Of a stretch of 64,000 nt of DNA, positions 20,070 through 31,054 are shown piece by piece; position 1 is the stretch's first letter; each line of letters opens with the position of its first letter. Under the pieces are notes generated by a model. It did not search any database, was not told the origin of the DNA, and saw only the letters and a list, made by a program, of their open reading frames with translations. The stretch spans positions 8,928,001 through 8,992,000 of the forward strand of contig OY754476.1 of NCBI GenBank assembly GCA_963575645.1. Reading direction: 5' to 3'. The translations under genes were made by a program, and so were the position numbers. The stretch comes from Xanthostigma xanthostigma. Taxonomy: Eukaryota; Arthropoda; Insecta; Raphidioptera; Raphidiidae.

Positions 20070-23000
20070 TTATAACGTATTATTTTGCCTACGTAGTGAA
20101 CGAGCTCGAATGTTCAACATGGTACGCTTAGTAATCCAACGTGATAATTTTGGTGAGATGCTATTCAGCAAGTTTATTGTCGCAACCAGAATAGTATGTG
20201 GATAATATCCAGTTGTTCGCTCTTCAATTCCAATTGTTCTAATAGCAGATGAAACAAACTTGTTTGGAAATGGTGCCATCCAAGTTGACGATCGAATTTT
20301 TGACATTTTCGTGGCAACAAAACCCGGTAATACACACTGAACGACGATACCGTATGTTTCATATTCAGTCGCAAGATCTTCAGAAAATTTATCGACAAAC
20401 GCTTTTGTTGCACTGTAGACTGACAAAAGAGGGCTTGGAATTTGAGCTGCTGTTGATGAAATATTAACAACTACACCTCGTTCACGCTCAATCATTCCAG
20501 GCAATATTATTTTACACATATTTATCACAGATACTATATTACATTGAACTAAATTTGCGTAAACTTTATCTTTATCTGTAAGTTTTAAGAAATATTCGGG
20601 ATGCGGATAACTCATTCCAACGTTGTTTATGAGAATGCCGATTTCCAGTCCAGTAATTTGCTTTTCAATATGATGATACGTTTCATTTTCTTGCGTGAAA
20701 TCTGCTTGAATTACTTTTGTTTCAACTTTGTATTTGTTTTCTATAAAATCAGAAACATTATTTATATTTACATATCTTATATTTATAATTTATTTTTAAA
20801 ATGCTCTAATATTTACCTATATCGGCGGCCACCGCGTTTAATTTCTCTAAGGTTCTGCTGACTAAAATTATATTGATCCCTTTTTTAGCGAGTTGCTCCG
20901 CATACGCCTTCCCCAATCCATCTGTGGCTCCAGTAACAACTAGAAATAAAATAAAAATGTTTTATATCAGCTTCACAATAAATTCACATAAATTTAAGCG
21001 AAATTCTTATTGGGAGCCGCAAGTGATTGCAGTGGTCCATTCGTATAGTACGCGCCACGAATCTAAAAGGCTCGGAAGTTAGATGTGAACACAGGCTTGC
21101 GCTTGTACAGTCAAACTACAAACTCGCAACTCAACAAAACTAACATAGCAATAACAACTTGACAATAGCGTACTCGACTGTACTTTAAAGCAGGAAAGCG
21201 ACAAGTGTGAAGTGACAAAGGCAACGAGCGATCACGGCCAATCACCGACGAGCGCACGTTCCGTGCAGGTAGCTGGGAGGTGGTGGGAGTCTCAACGGCT
21301 CTAAAATGTGCCTTTGAGACGCTGTTTGTGACTAACTTCCGAACCTTTTAGATCAGTGGCGCGTATTATACTTGCAGTAAGCGTTACGCGTTGTCATCTA
21401 ACGAAATACTAGTCAGTAAAAACGTAACGTCGGCCTATAATAGCGTCGCGCCAATTGCACGTTTTTACTCCCCTCCAACGCGCGAGTAAATGTTTCACAT
21501 CAAAAACATTTAAATAGCGTATTAACATTGTCAGACGAGAGTAAAAATTAAAATATTCCCTAAAACTAAAAAAATTTTAATTGTCTGTAATACAGGGTAC
21601 TGTACTCTGGGCCTGGTTGCTTGCTGTAATTAGACGTTACTTTTTTCCAAGCATCAGTGTACTAATTAATTGTATTCAAATCTTTTCAGAACTAAATACA
21701 CTTCGCTACCAGAGAATAGCAAGGTTCAGACTGCATAATTGGAAGAAAATTAAATTTTGGTACTGCAACGTTCTATGTGACATTTATTGATAATTATTTC
21801 CGTAAAAGTTGTAATGCCTCCACTACACACGTGGCCAGCACCGCCACTTACAGGCACTCACGACTGTGTAGAGGGCATATTCGTCGGTGCGTGGACATAA
21901 TCGCCTGTAATCGGCAGTAATCGATTAATTGTCGGTACATCAAAGGAATGCGTGGCCAGCATCGTGCGCCCGTACACACAATCGGACCGGCACGATTGTG
22001 TGGAGGGCTAGGCAATCATCGCGGCGATGATAGGCACATATTTGAGTAGCGGTGCTGGCCACGTGTGTAGTAGAGGCATAACCCAAAACTCCTGTTCTTT
22101 GGTTACTTCTAAACTAGTCAATATTCATAATCCATATAATTATGTAATGAATGCATATACCTATATCAAAATGGATATTGTTTAAACTTTTATAGGACAT
22201 AGTAGTGTAACACATTATATTTAAATTTACTGCATTGTATTCCTCGCGTTTGCATAAAATTAAATACCTATGATAATTTATGATATGCTCCTGCTCTGGT
22301 AATATGAAAAACAATATGCGCGAGACTCTCGCGCGTTAGAAGTGAAACTTCTTAGGTTCTGGTATGCCCATGGTGTTGACGATGGATTAAGAATGCTTAT
22401 GCGGAATTCTTTACAGTGGCTAGAGAAAATGCTATGTATATGCACTGCGCATGCGTGCAGAGTGCGTATGACGATTTGACAAGAAACGATTCTCCCACTC
22501 TTTCCTCTCAACTGCCGGTTGAAATCGAAGAAGGGGAAGCGTTTCACTCTTTGACATTTTCCAAGTGAAATTTCATTTATCAAATACATAGGGTTCTCAT
22601 GATTTTCGATCATACGTTATAATTACTATCAGAGGTCAGAGGTTACTGAAAACTTTTTTTTTAACTATATTATGTATATGGGTAAAATGAATGAACAATC
22701 ACTCTATTATTCAAATAATTGTAAATACGATGCATTAATTATTTGAAATACAATAATTTGCAATTTTAACACAAACGTTTTTATATCACTGGAAACCGAC
22801 TGTAAATTTGTATTATTAGTCAGCAATTTATTTTATATCTTTTCTAGAATTATATTCTTATTTTACTTGTACTACCTACATTATTTTTGTGAAGTAAATT
22901 GAACTGTTATAATTTTAGGCTCCTACACTAAGAGATTCTCAAATTTGAAATGACCATCTGAGTTTTTTTTAAATTGAGTAAATTGAGAATGCTGATAGAA

Positions 23001-26000
23001 AATGTCAGGGGCAACAGGAGCACGTGCTCAAGGTCCAAACGGAAGGGGGGGTGGAATGACCCTTGAAAGATTGAAAAAAATCGCATAATATTAAAAAAAG
23101 CAGTTGTGTGGTTTTAAGAAACCACGACGCAAGTGAAACTTTTATTGGATTGTAGGCGTTGGATTGTAGACACTTATCCATTACGATTAATTATAAACAA
23201 CAATATTCACATGAATACACGAATAAAAACATGTAAACACTGTACAGCACTTGCCTGCATGACAGACTGACTATGTGTTATACATACTACACGGTCAGCT
23301 GATGCTAACCATGGGCGCCGCCATATTGGCCTTGGCTGCTCTACCGAACGCCTACTCCGAGCGCCTTTCACTTTACCCCTACTCCGCGGCCGCCTGTAAT
23401 GCGACATGCAACAGACGGCCAGAAAAATTCGGGGCGATAGAATAAAAGTTTCACTTTAAAAAGTGTACTGCACCTTTCAACAACTTTTTGGGTTTAATTT
23501 AGAATTTAGAGGTCTTTTTAGGGCTTGCATTTTCTAAACAGAAAGAAATACATAAATAGATATGAGCAGGAAGGGTTTTTGAAAATTAATTTAGAGTGTA
23601 TTTCCACTGAAAAACTAATTAGCTTTTTTCTAAGCATATCATTTTTTATTGAGGTCATCAGCGTTTCTACTTTATAGGGTGCCCGGTGTGCATATTAATT
23701 CGGGTAACTTCGGATCGTAAATTTTTATAGAGTGCTAGCTGCGGCTTTGCAGACAAACATGGTCATGGGTCAAATATATGTCCTTTTGTTCTAGGTTTCG
23801 AAAATTTGACAAAGCAATTCTAGGTACGCCTATCATGGATTGAGAACCTCTGGTTTGAGAACAATTCCCATATTTTATGTTTTTTGAAACACGTGTAAGC
23901 AAACGAAAAAAAAAACAGCTGTGAATATAACAAGCATATTTGTTCAGATGCGTGTATATCAGTATAATGCATAATTGTGTTTATCGGGCAATCAGCATAT
24001 ATTCATTTTTTAACATTGAAAAAATATAATAATTCTATTGCTTACGAAAATTAGTTCAAAAATAAAATATAAATGTAAAGATAGCATTGTGAGTAGGGTT
24101 TTACTTTTAAGGGCGTCCGGGGAGCGTCCGGATGGGGTTTTGTTTACAGTCCGGATTTTAAAATGATTAAATAATCATTTTTTACCAAGAGTTGATAGTA
24201 GAAATTAGTTTCTTCTAAGTATTTGAAAACGTTTATTTTTTCTTATTGGAAGAAATAAAGTAGAATTATTGTTTGGTTTTTTTAAATTTTTATAAGGTTC
24301 TTTAATTTTATTACCAAAGAAAACAGAGATATAATTAAATACGGAAGTATTTCATGATTATATTACTTTAATTTTGTACGTAAAGTTGCATCAAAGATCG
24401 TCAAAAATTCATCAATACTAACTCTGTAGGTACTACAATTTGTGATGTAGTAGTTAATTATAATAATAAATATAACACGGTATTATTTAATTTCATTATT
24501 AAAATAAATTTTTTTTGCAATTATGTCCGGGTTTCGGGCTCAAAAATCCAGATTTCTTGATTTTCGTTTCCTAGTTTATTGACTTTATAGATGGCAACCC
24601 TAATTGTGAGTCGTCTATTTGCTTTTCTTACCCCCCTATAAAATAGCGGCTTTACAGGCATATCTATACGTAATTAATAATTTTGCTGCATGTACCTAAT
24701 ATAGATAGATTTTCGATTATAGACGCTCAAGAGCTTAGACCATCAGCATCTATGTATTAGGGATGTTGCAGAGTATTCGCATCAATTTAACATCTGCACA
24801 TCCGCAACAATCGTTGCGGAGATTGTGCGGATGCGAATATGATGCAAGTCATAAAGGATTATCGGAAGCGGCAAGGGCGTCGATATGGGGAGAGAGGAGT
24901 AAAAAAAAATATTTTTTGCTCGACGGGCAGAAAGCGTCAACTTTCGTCCCGCTGCGCTAAACGAAGTTGCCTCTTCCTGCCTACGTCGAGCAAAAAAATA
25001 GTATACACACCACAGGAAGTAAAGTAAGAAAACCTCGGCTTCGCCTCGGCCAACAATTTTATATGTGATCTCAGACATTTCTTACTTTACTTCCCTAGAT
25101 GTGTAATATACTATTTTTTTAGATGAAATATAATATATTAATATAATCTCAAACCTAAAGGAATATGAAAAACCAAGTTGGATTTGCGCTTTTCGTAATG
25201 TTAATAAAACTTTTGATAAGCCTTTATGTACAATACGGAACCCTCAATGCGCGAGTCCTACTCGCACTTGGTCATTTTTTAAGTCACTCATTTGTCTCAA
25301 AAAAATTCAGAAAGGAATATTTATTATTTACTGATGAATGTAAATCCGCGTACGATGCAGTTTAACGAGTTTAATGCGGTGATGCCCTATCATTTATTTA
25401 TGGTTTTATCGAATTTATAGCCCAAAGATTCTTACTTATTTAAATTCAACATTTCGAACATTGTAACAATAAAACGTAAATAGTGCAGTGTTATCACTTA
25501 AGTCGAAACCTGATGATATACTAAGTACATAGATTAGTTCAAAGGTTTACTAATTAATATAGTTTTCAGAGCCGGGTTTAATATTTGTATGGGCCCTAAG
25601 CAGTAGTCTTAGGAGAGGTCCTCAAAACTCAGAAAATTCAACCTAAGATAAGCAAATTCTAAAATCGGAGAATCAAATTATTCTACATATTAAATTACTT
25701 TCCGATGAATTTATTTTCTAAAGTATGGCAAATTATTAAAAAGATTCTTTGCTTCCGACCCTGATAGTTTTACTGATAACAGATATAAAATATTATTAAG
25801 TCATAGATAATAAATATGTAACATCTAATTTCATCGTGTTCAGAGTTTAAAGGTGGTTCATAAATTCATTTTGCTTAAACAAGAAAAAAAACAAGAATTG
25901 AAATTGCTGATAGCTATCATAAAAAGATTTATCAAACTGAATATTTTTAAACTTACATACCTAATAAGTATATATCTATAGAAAGATATACACCGTGTAT

Positions 26001-26918
26001 GTAAGTTATCCCAAAACTCGAAAACTACTCAATCTATTTGATTTTGAATAATTCTTTAACTGTTAAAAAGCCTATACTTTTTGGCGAATATCATAGACTG
26101 TATATATTATTAGTTATTATGCTAAGACAAAAGGGGGATGACCAGTGGGCGAAAATAACGATTTGTACTCGGATGAAGCTGGGCCGGACAGTTGTTTGCT
26201 TGTAAAAATTATTCATTATAACTATACCGCGAAGAAAATATAAAATACGGTGTTAATTTTGTCATGTACAATAATAATGATATTTATTTACCAAAAGGCA
26301 TTACTGTCCAATAACTGGTAATAATTTAAGATTTAACTTGTAAATATGCATCAGCAAAAAAGTCTATATTGAATTTACGAAATTAAATTATTATTTATTT
26401 TACTAAAAAAATATTGACAATATATTTTTCTGTATGAAGAACAAAAAATGTAGTCATCATAATAGGTATTATATTTCATTATTTTCGTTATTAGTTTTTG
26501 CTCTGTCAGCGATATTAACTCAAAGCTAGTAAAAAAATTAGTAGTGTATAATTTAATATAAAAAATTTTGTTGTTAAAATTGTTTCAAACTGAGAGCCAT
26601 GAATTTCTACCAAATTTAATATTATAAAATTAATAAATTTTTAATCAGTAAGCCACTATATAGATATACAGTCAAAATTAAAGCTAAAAAAGGAAAATAA
26701 TTCAAATTTCTTTAAAAACTGAACAAAATATAAAGGTATTATCAAAATTTTAAAATTATAAACTTACGTGCCCATTTTCCCATCTCCTTTAAATTAACAC
26801 CTGACCTAATATAAGGTCCTAAGAAAGCATGGTATACAAACCGGAAAATTGCTTTTACGGTTTGAAAACCTACGATAGATATACAAACTAAACCGACTTT
26901 TTCTAATGTGGTGAACAT
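20070..26918 (-). CDS. Very-long-chain 3-oxoacyl-CoA reductase (17-beta-HSD type 12, spidey-like)
   Basis: Three exons on the minus strand: 26768-26918, 20817-20939, 20070-20740. Phases fit (C|TT and G|AA split codons), giving 314 residues; human HSD17B12 has 312. An N-terminal hydrophobic segment (about 8-35) anchors it in the ER. The Rossmann motif TGATDGLG (53-60), NNVG, the catalytic Ser in NISS (186) and YSATK (Tyr200, Lys204) mark a classical short-chain dehydrogenase of the KAR/HSD17B12 branch. It performs the first reduction in fatty-acid elongation using NADPH. I start at the ATG at 26918 because an upstream in-frame ATG (26984) adds residues not seen in the family. No KKxx-type ER signal is visible at the C-terminus. 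Intron 1 is 5.8 kb and repeat-rich. Confidence 0.9.
21046..21368. mobile_element. MITE, TAGTACGCGCCACG family, copy 2
   Basis: A 323-bp copy in reverse orientation relative to 1463-1783, with TAGTACGCGCCACG / TGGCGCGTATTA ends and flanking TA on both sides. It lies in intron 1 of the HSD17B12-like gene. Confidence 0.8.
21815..22078. mobile_element. Harbinger-type MITE with TAA duplication
   Basis: TGCCTCCACTACACACGTGG and CCACGTGTGTAGTAGAGGCA bound 264 bp, flanked by TAA on both sides. CGTGGCCAGCA motifs repeat inside. The TAA target suggests PIF/Harbinger mobilisation. It lies in the long intron of the HSD17B12-like gene. Confidence 0.75.
23131..23454. repeat. Possible transposon with 16-bp inverted ends
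   Basis: AAGTGAAACTTTTATT at 23131 and AATAAAAGTTTCACTT at 23439 are exact complements around a core that is GC-rich compared with the surrounding AT-rich intron. The 66-residue ORF on the minus strand is not recognisable. Neither a target duplication nor another copy in the window was found. Confidence 0.4.
24769..25100. repeat. Cluster of inverted repeats in the HSD17B12 intron
   Basis: Three nested foldbacks: TTCGCATC..CATCCGCAAC against GTTGCGG..GGATGCGAA (24777-24840); TTTTTTGCTCGACG against CGTCGAGCAAAAAA (about 24912-24998); AGGAAGTAAAGTAAGAAA against TTTCTTACTTTACTTCCC (25013-25095). The first begins TAGGGATGTTGCA, like hAT ends. Probably several degraded elements. Confidence 0.4.
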
Positions 26919-27715
26919 GTTTTTTAACTTTGTGCACAAAACTAAAAATGAGTCAAGATGAACTTGCAAAAAAAAATTATGCAAGGAACAGTCACATCAC
27001 CTCACCACGTTTATGTTGATAAGGTTGATAAGGTATTCAATTGTGGCGGCAGAATCGATATAGAGCCGTTGATCTGAAGCGCATGCGCGCGGTTTCGTGC
27101 ATTTCATATAGCAGCACATTGTTTAAATTTCAGTACAGCTTGCTACGAATAGCTTTACCAATATTTACATCAATAGATAAATACGTTTTTTAGAGTTAAC
27201 ATTGCATTATGTATGTACCAAATATTCAATTGTTCGGCCTAGCAACGAGTTCGCTACTGGGCAGCTTTTTGGTTCGACTTAACTTAATTTTTACAACAAT
27301 GATGCGTTCAATAAAATATATACATAACGCTTGTACTTTTAGCGCTTTTTCATTTCTTGCCACTCCGTAAGATACTACGCATTTGTCCAGTTGCCTGTTG
27401 GGCTAATCCGGATTTGCATTCATACGTACAACTCTCCTTTGATGACTAAAAATAACATAAAAATTGATATAACAATATAGCACGTAAAGACCGCTGCACA
27501 CGAAGCTAGTTTCGCCGCTGAAATCGTAGCTAAGACTTAAGCTGACTGCCAGGATGGAAATGACGTCACTGTGGGCTCGCTTGCGTGTAACAAGATGTAT
27601 TTCAAAATTAAAAGCCGGGCTATTTTTCGTGCTTGTTTGTCTGCTTGTTTTGAGCAAGAACCAATCAGAAAATAGTGTCTTGTCACAGTCATACTTTATA
27701 GATGCGTTCAACAAT

Positions 27716-27973
27716 AAAAAAAATTGGTTGTCTGTAAAGTCGGTTTACGGACGATAGTTTTACGTGATAACGTCATAAAGAAGCATTGATGAACTCTCTG
27801 ACGTCACGCGAGAAGAGAGAGAAATGCGTACAAGCCGACGCTTGGGCCGATCGTTCCTCTCTATCGCTTATACCGCGCTCTTGCTTGCACGCTCAGGCTC
27901 AGACGGAACGTGACAATTTTTCGTGCGTGCAGCCGGTGTTTCATCAATTTATAAGACGTTATCACGTCAAAAA
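27716..27973. mobile_element. GTGATAACGTC-family element, copy 3
   Basis: 258 bp from AAAAAAAATTGGTTGTCTG to ACGTTATCACGTCAAAAA, a near-complete match in reverse orientation to copy 2 at 19128-19384, including TCTGACGTCACGCGAGAAG. High similarity between the two suggests fairly recent activity. Confidence 0.85.
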
Positions 27974-28506
27974 TGGCAAAACAAAGTACAGCAATTGACT
28001 CTACATAGTTATACAATTAATTGCCTGTTTGAAGTAAAACCTCTTTTGGCTATGGGGTAAAATCGGTTCATGAGATTGAAATCGTAACGAAACGTGTCGC
28101 AATGTACGTATAACGTATTTTATAAAAACCGGACGTACAACAAATCAGAAAACTAGAATCGACATGGTATACTATAGCCCCTTTGTAACGTATGCCTTTG
28201 ACATCTGTATGTTTACCATTATTTAATTTTGTGACATATATGGAGAGGGCATTAGGTTGCAGTAGCGTCGTATGCATTTTTATGAATAATTATTCTTCCA
28301 TAATAGCGTAAATTAAACTTATTTTATACACAGCTGTATTATTGCTTATATGACGCAATTCTTTGAATAAATATTTAAATACGCACAGGCAAAAACATTT
28401 CTCCATACGAGATCGGAAATCTACAGATTTTCTACTTACAATCAATAAGTGCAGGTATGGCTGTGAGTGAAAAAAGTTTGGAGGCTGGAAATTATTAAGT
28501 AAATGG

Positions 28507-28708
28507 CTAAGGCCTAGTTTATATGAGAGGCGTTCAACGCGCGTTAGCCCAACGCGCGTTTGCAATTTCTATACAATTGTATATAACTGTTTACATGATA
28601 ACGCGCGTTGGTGGCACGTTGAACGCGCGTTATCATGTAAACAGTTATATACAATTGTATAGAAATTGTAAACGCGCGTTGAACGCTCTTCATGTGTGCT
28701 AGGCCTAA
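28507..28708. mobile_element. Palindromic MITE with ACGCGCGTT motifs
   Basis: CTAAGGCCTAG at the left mirrors CTAGGCCTAAG at the right. Inner arms of about 43 bp (TTCTATACAATTGTATATAA, CTGTTTACATGATAACGCGC and their complements) are essentially perfect around a short GGTGGCACGTTG spacer. The transcript would form a very stable hairpin. The lack of mismatches implies a young insertion or arm conversion. Confidence 0.75.
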
Positions 28709-29384
28709 GAGTCGAAAAAAACAGACTTAGTCACAATCATGTTCGCCATCCTTGCTGAGAGCTTGAGAAAAGGTTACAGAATATTTTGTATTTAAAATTG
28801 CCGAACATTTTACAATTTGGTAATTTTTTCATCGATGCCACTGAGGGGAGGAGATAGACATGTGTATAGTATTGATGGAACTTTCATATGAATTGTTTAG
28901 TGTTTATTATCTGCTATTACCAATACCATATTCACTACTTTCACATTGACCCTGATTTAAACTTTAAATCACTTCATTTACATATATGTAAGTAAGTGCA
29001 TGCCTTTATTATACGAGCAGTATGTCATATCATCATCACAATAATGTGAGACATGTACCGTTTGCCTACATTGGCAGTTCCTATATTATACAGGTTGTTT
29101 TCGTTATACGGCAGCCGTCGAGCTATAATCTACAATTTGTCTATCTTAAGGATCAAAAAAATTAAAAATGTCTATTATACATTATAATTAGTATTAGGAG
29201 TACTGGGGCTAAATAACATCAGAGACCCGTAACCAGTGATGAATTTATAAATAAGGCACCAGCCTAGGGCACTACCACAGGGGGAGCAGGCTGAACTTCG
29301 CATATAAGCAACTAAAAACTTTAAACAAATTATCATCTCGCCCCCCAACCCCTCAAAGAGGTGGGTGGAGATTTCTATCTAGAC

Positions 29385-29584
29385 CAGTGATTTCAAACGC
29401 GCGGCCCGCCAATACAGTAGTTGCGGGCGTTGCGGCCACAAAACAGACTGTGTGTTTTGTGGTTGCGGCCCACCGAGACGTTATAAAAACATTGAGTCTA
29501 ATAATACGAATCGTATTTGCGGCCCCCAACTTAGTACAAAGTAGATAATGTGGCCCGCAATATCATATGAGTTTGACATGCCTG
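29385..29584. mobile_element. hAT MITE with perfect 8-bp target duplication
   Basis: A 200-bp element from CAGTGATTTCAAACGCGCGG to GAGTTTGACATGCCTG, flanked by ATCTAGAC at 29377-29384 and again at 29585-29592. The exact 8-bp duplication and CAGTG..-type end identify a hAT-mobilised MITE. Its interior is rich in GCGGCCC motifs. Confidence 0.85.
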
Positions 29585-29748
29585 ATCTAGACACTGCCGA
29601 TTGCCGAATCGTGTAGATATAATATTATCCTACGACTTGTAAAAAGAAATGAAATCCCATCAAAAACATTTCATCTAAAAATGTCACCACTGGGAATATA
29701 AATGTGAAAAAGGGCCATGCTCTGTACAAAAAAAGAATTGAAAACTAA

Positions 29749-29845
29749 AAGGGTGCCAAGTTTTCACTTGGCAAGTTTTTATGTTTTATATTATAAATTA
29801 ATGTACGTTGTGGAATGTGTATAAAAACTTGGCACCCTTTTTTGA
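29749..29845. repeat. Small hairpin, GGGTGCCAAGTTTT ends
   Basis: AAAAGGGTGCCAAGTTTT at the left and AAAACTTGGCACCCTTTT at the right enclose about 60 AT-rich bases. A second CTTGGCAAGTTTTTAT lies just inside the left arm. Probably a miniature transposon or its solo ends. Confidence 0.5.
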
Positions 29846-31054
29846 TCTCAATTTCTTTCTTCACATTTTTATTTTTAGTAGAATTTTAAAGCGAAACTTG
29901 GCTATATTTTTTACATGAAAAGTCTTTGATGGAATATAATATTGTAGGTAAACCCTTTTATGCAATTCGAACTTTTTTATTGTAGTCAAAAAAAAACACT
30001 CTGTATTTGATTTTGGATATAATATAGTTACTTGTTCAATTTATCTAAATGAGTGGTCGACGACCTACAGCATTTTTTTTTTGCTTTGTTGAGCATTATT
30101 GTGATCGGTTCAAATTACTGAAGTATTGCTTACCCCAAAAAAGAAAGTTAAAAAATGTTTTTAATTGTTCCAATAATTTTAAAAACTGTTTGACAAGGAT
30201 TTTAAAAATTGAGTTGAAAATAGATTTTTTTTGTAAAAACGTGAAAAAGGCCTCATTTTAATATGAAAAAATTAACAGAAAACAGAGGATATTGTTCGTT
30301 TTGGTTTATTAATTGTTATTGTTAGATATTTGCACACAATAATTTATTTTTTATGTCAAATACCTTCTCGATTTTTTCTTCTTAATTAGCTAGAGTCTTA
30401 TCAAACGATTGTTGGTGTTAATTATTTGAATAAATATATACTTTATTTCTATATTTACATGTTGAATTTTGACGTCTTCAATATTCGTTTTTGAAAATAT
30501 AAACAATAAAAATAGCAGGCAGTGCTAAAGTGTTCGAACTATAAAGTTAAACAAAATTCCGCCTGATGTCACTAGTATCTACATGCTACATGCTACTCCA
30601 ACATTAAACTCAAAAATTCAAAATTTGCAATAAAGTTCAAACTGTGGTCTGTGAGAGATTCTGAAAAATAATCTTTACATGACCCATGTGCTCATCGAAA
30701 TCGGCGTAGCATGTTCAATTAGTATGTTGAATTCAAGAAGAATTTGAAAGATTTTCAAAATTATAAAAAAATATTTTTATTTTTGTCTTCATTTTTTGTT
30801 GCAAACAGAAATAAATATGTTATCATTTTATTTTAAATTTTACTATTTGCAATAATTATTATCAAACAATACTTTTTTGTTATTACAAATAGTTACCTAG
30901 GAGCAAGATCTCTGACCTAGGAGACGTTTACGACACGACACTTATTTTCTATAGTTGGCAACATTAACGCTAACCAAACTTTCTTCCTTCCACTCCACTT
31001 TGACAATAATCCGGAACTGTCAATTTCTTTCTCTGTATTTTTTTGTCATACGAC

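Larger units (their letters stand above)
26919..31054. other. Divergent intergenic region between the HSD17B12-like gene and SRP72
   Basis: Four kilobases that should hold both promoters. It contains a GTGATAACGTC-family copy, a perfect palindrome, a hAT MITE with exact target duplication and a small hairpin, listed separately. A truncated Harbinger-like end lies near 27486. Elsewhere I see only AT-rich sequence without supported ORFs. Confidence 0.4.

Noticed and set aside
23207-23407. 66-residue open frame on the minus strand
   Set aside because: It lies in the GC-rich core of a probable transposon and has no recognisable domain.
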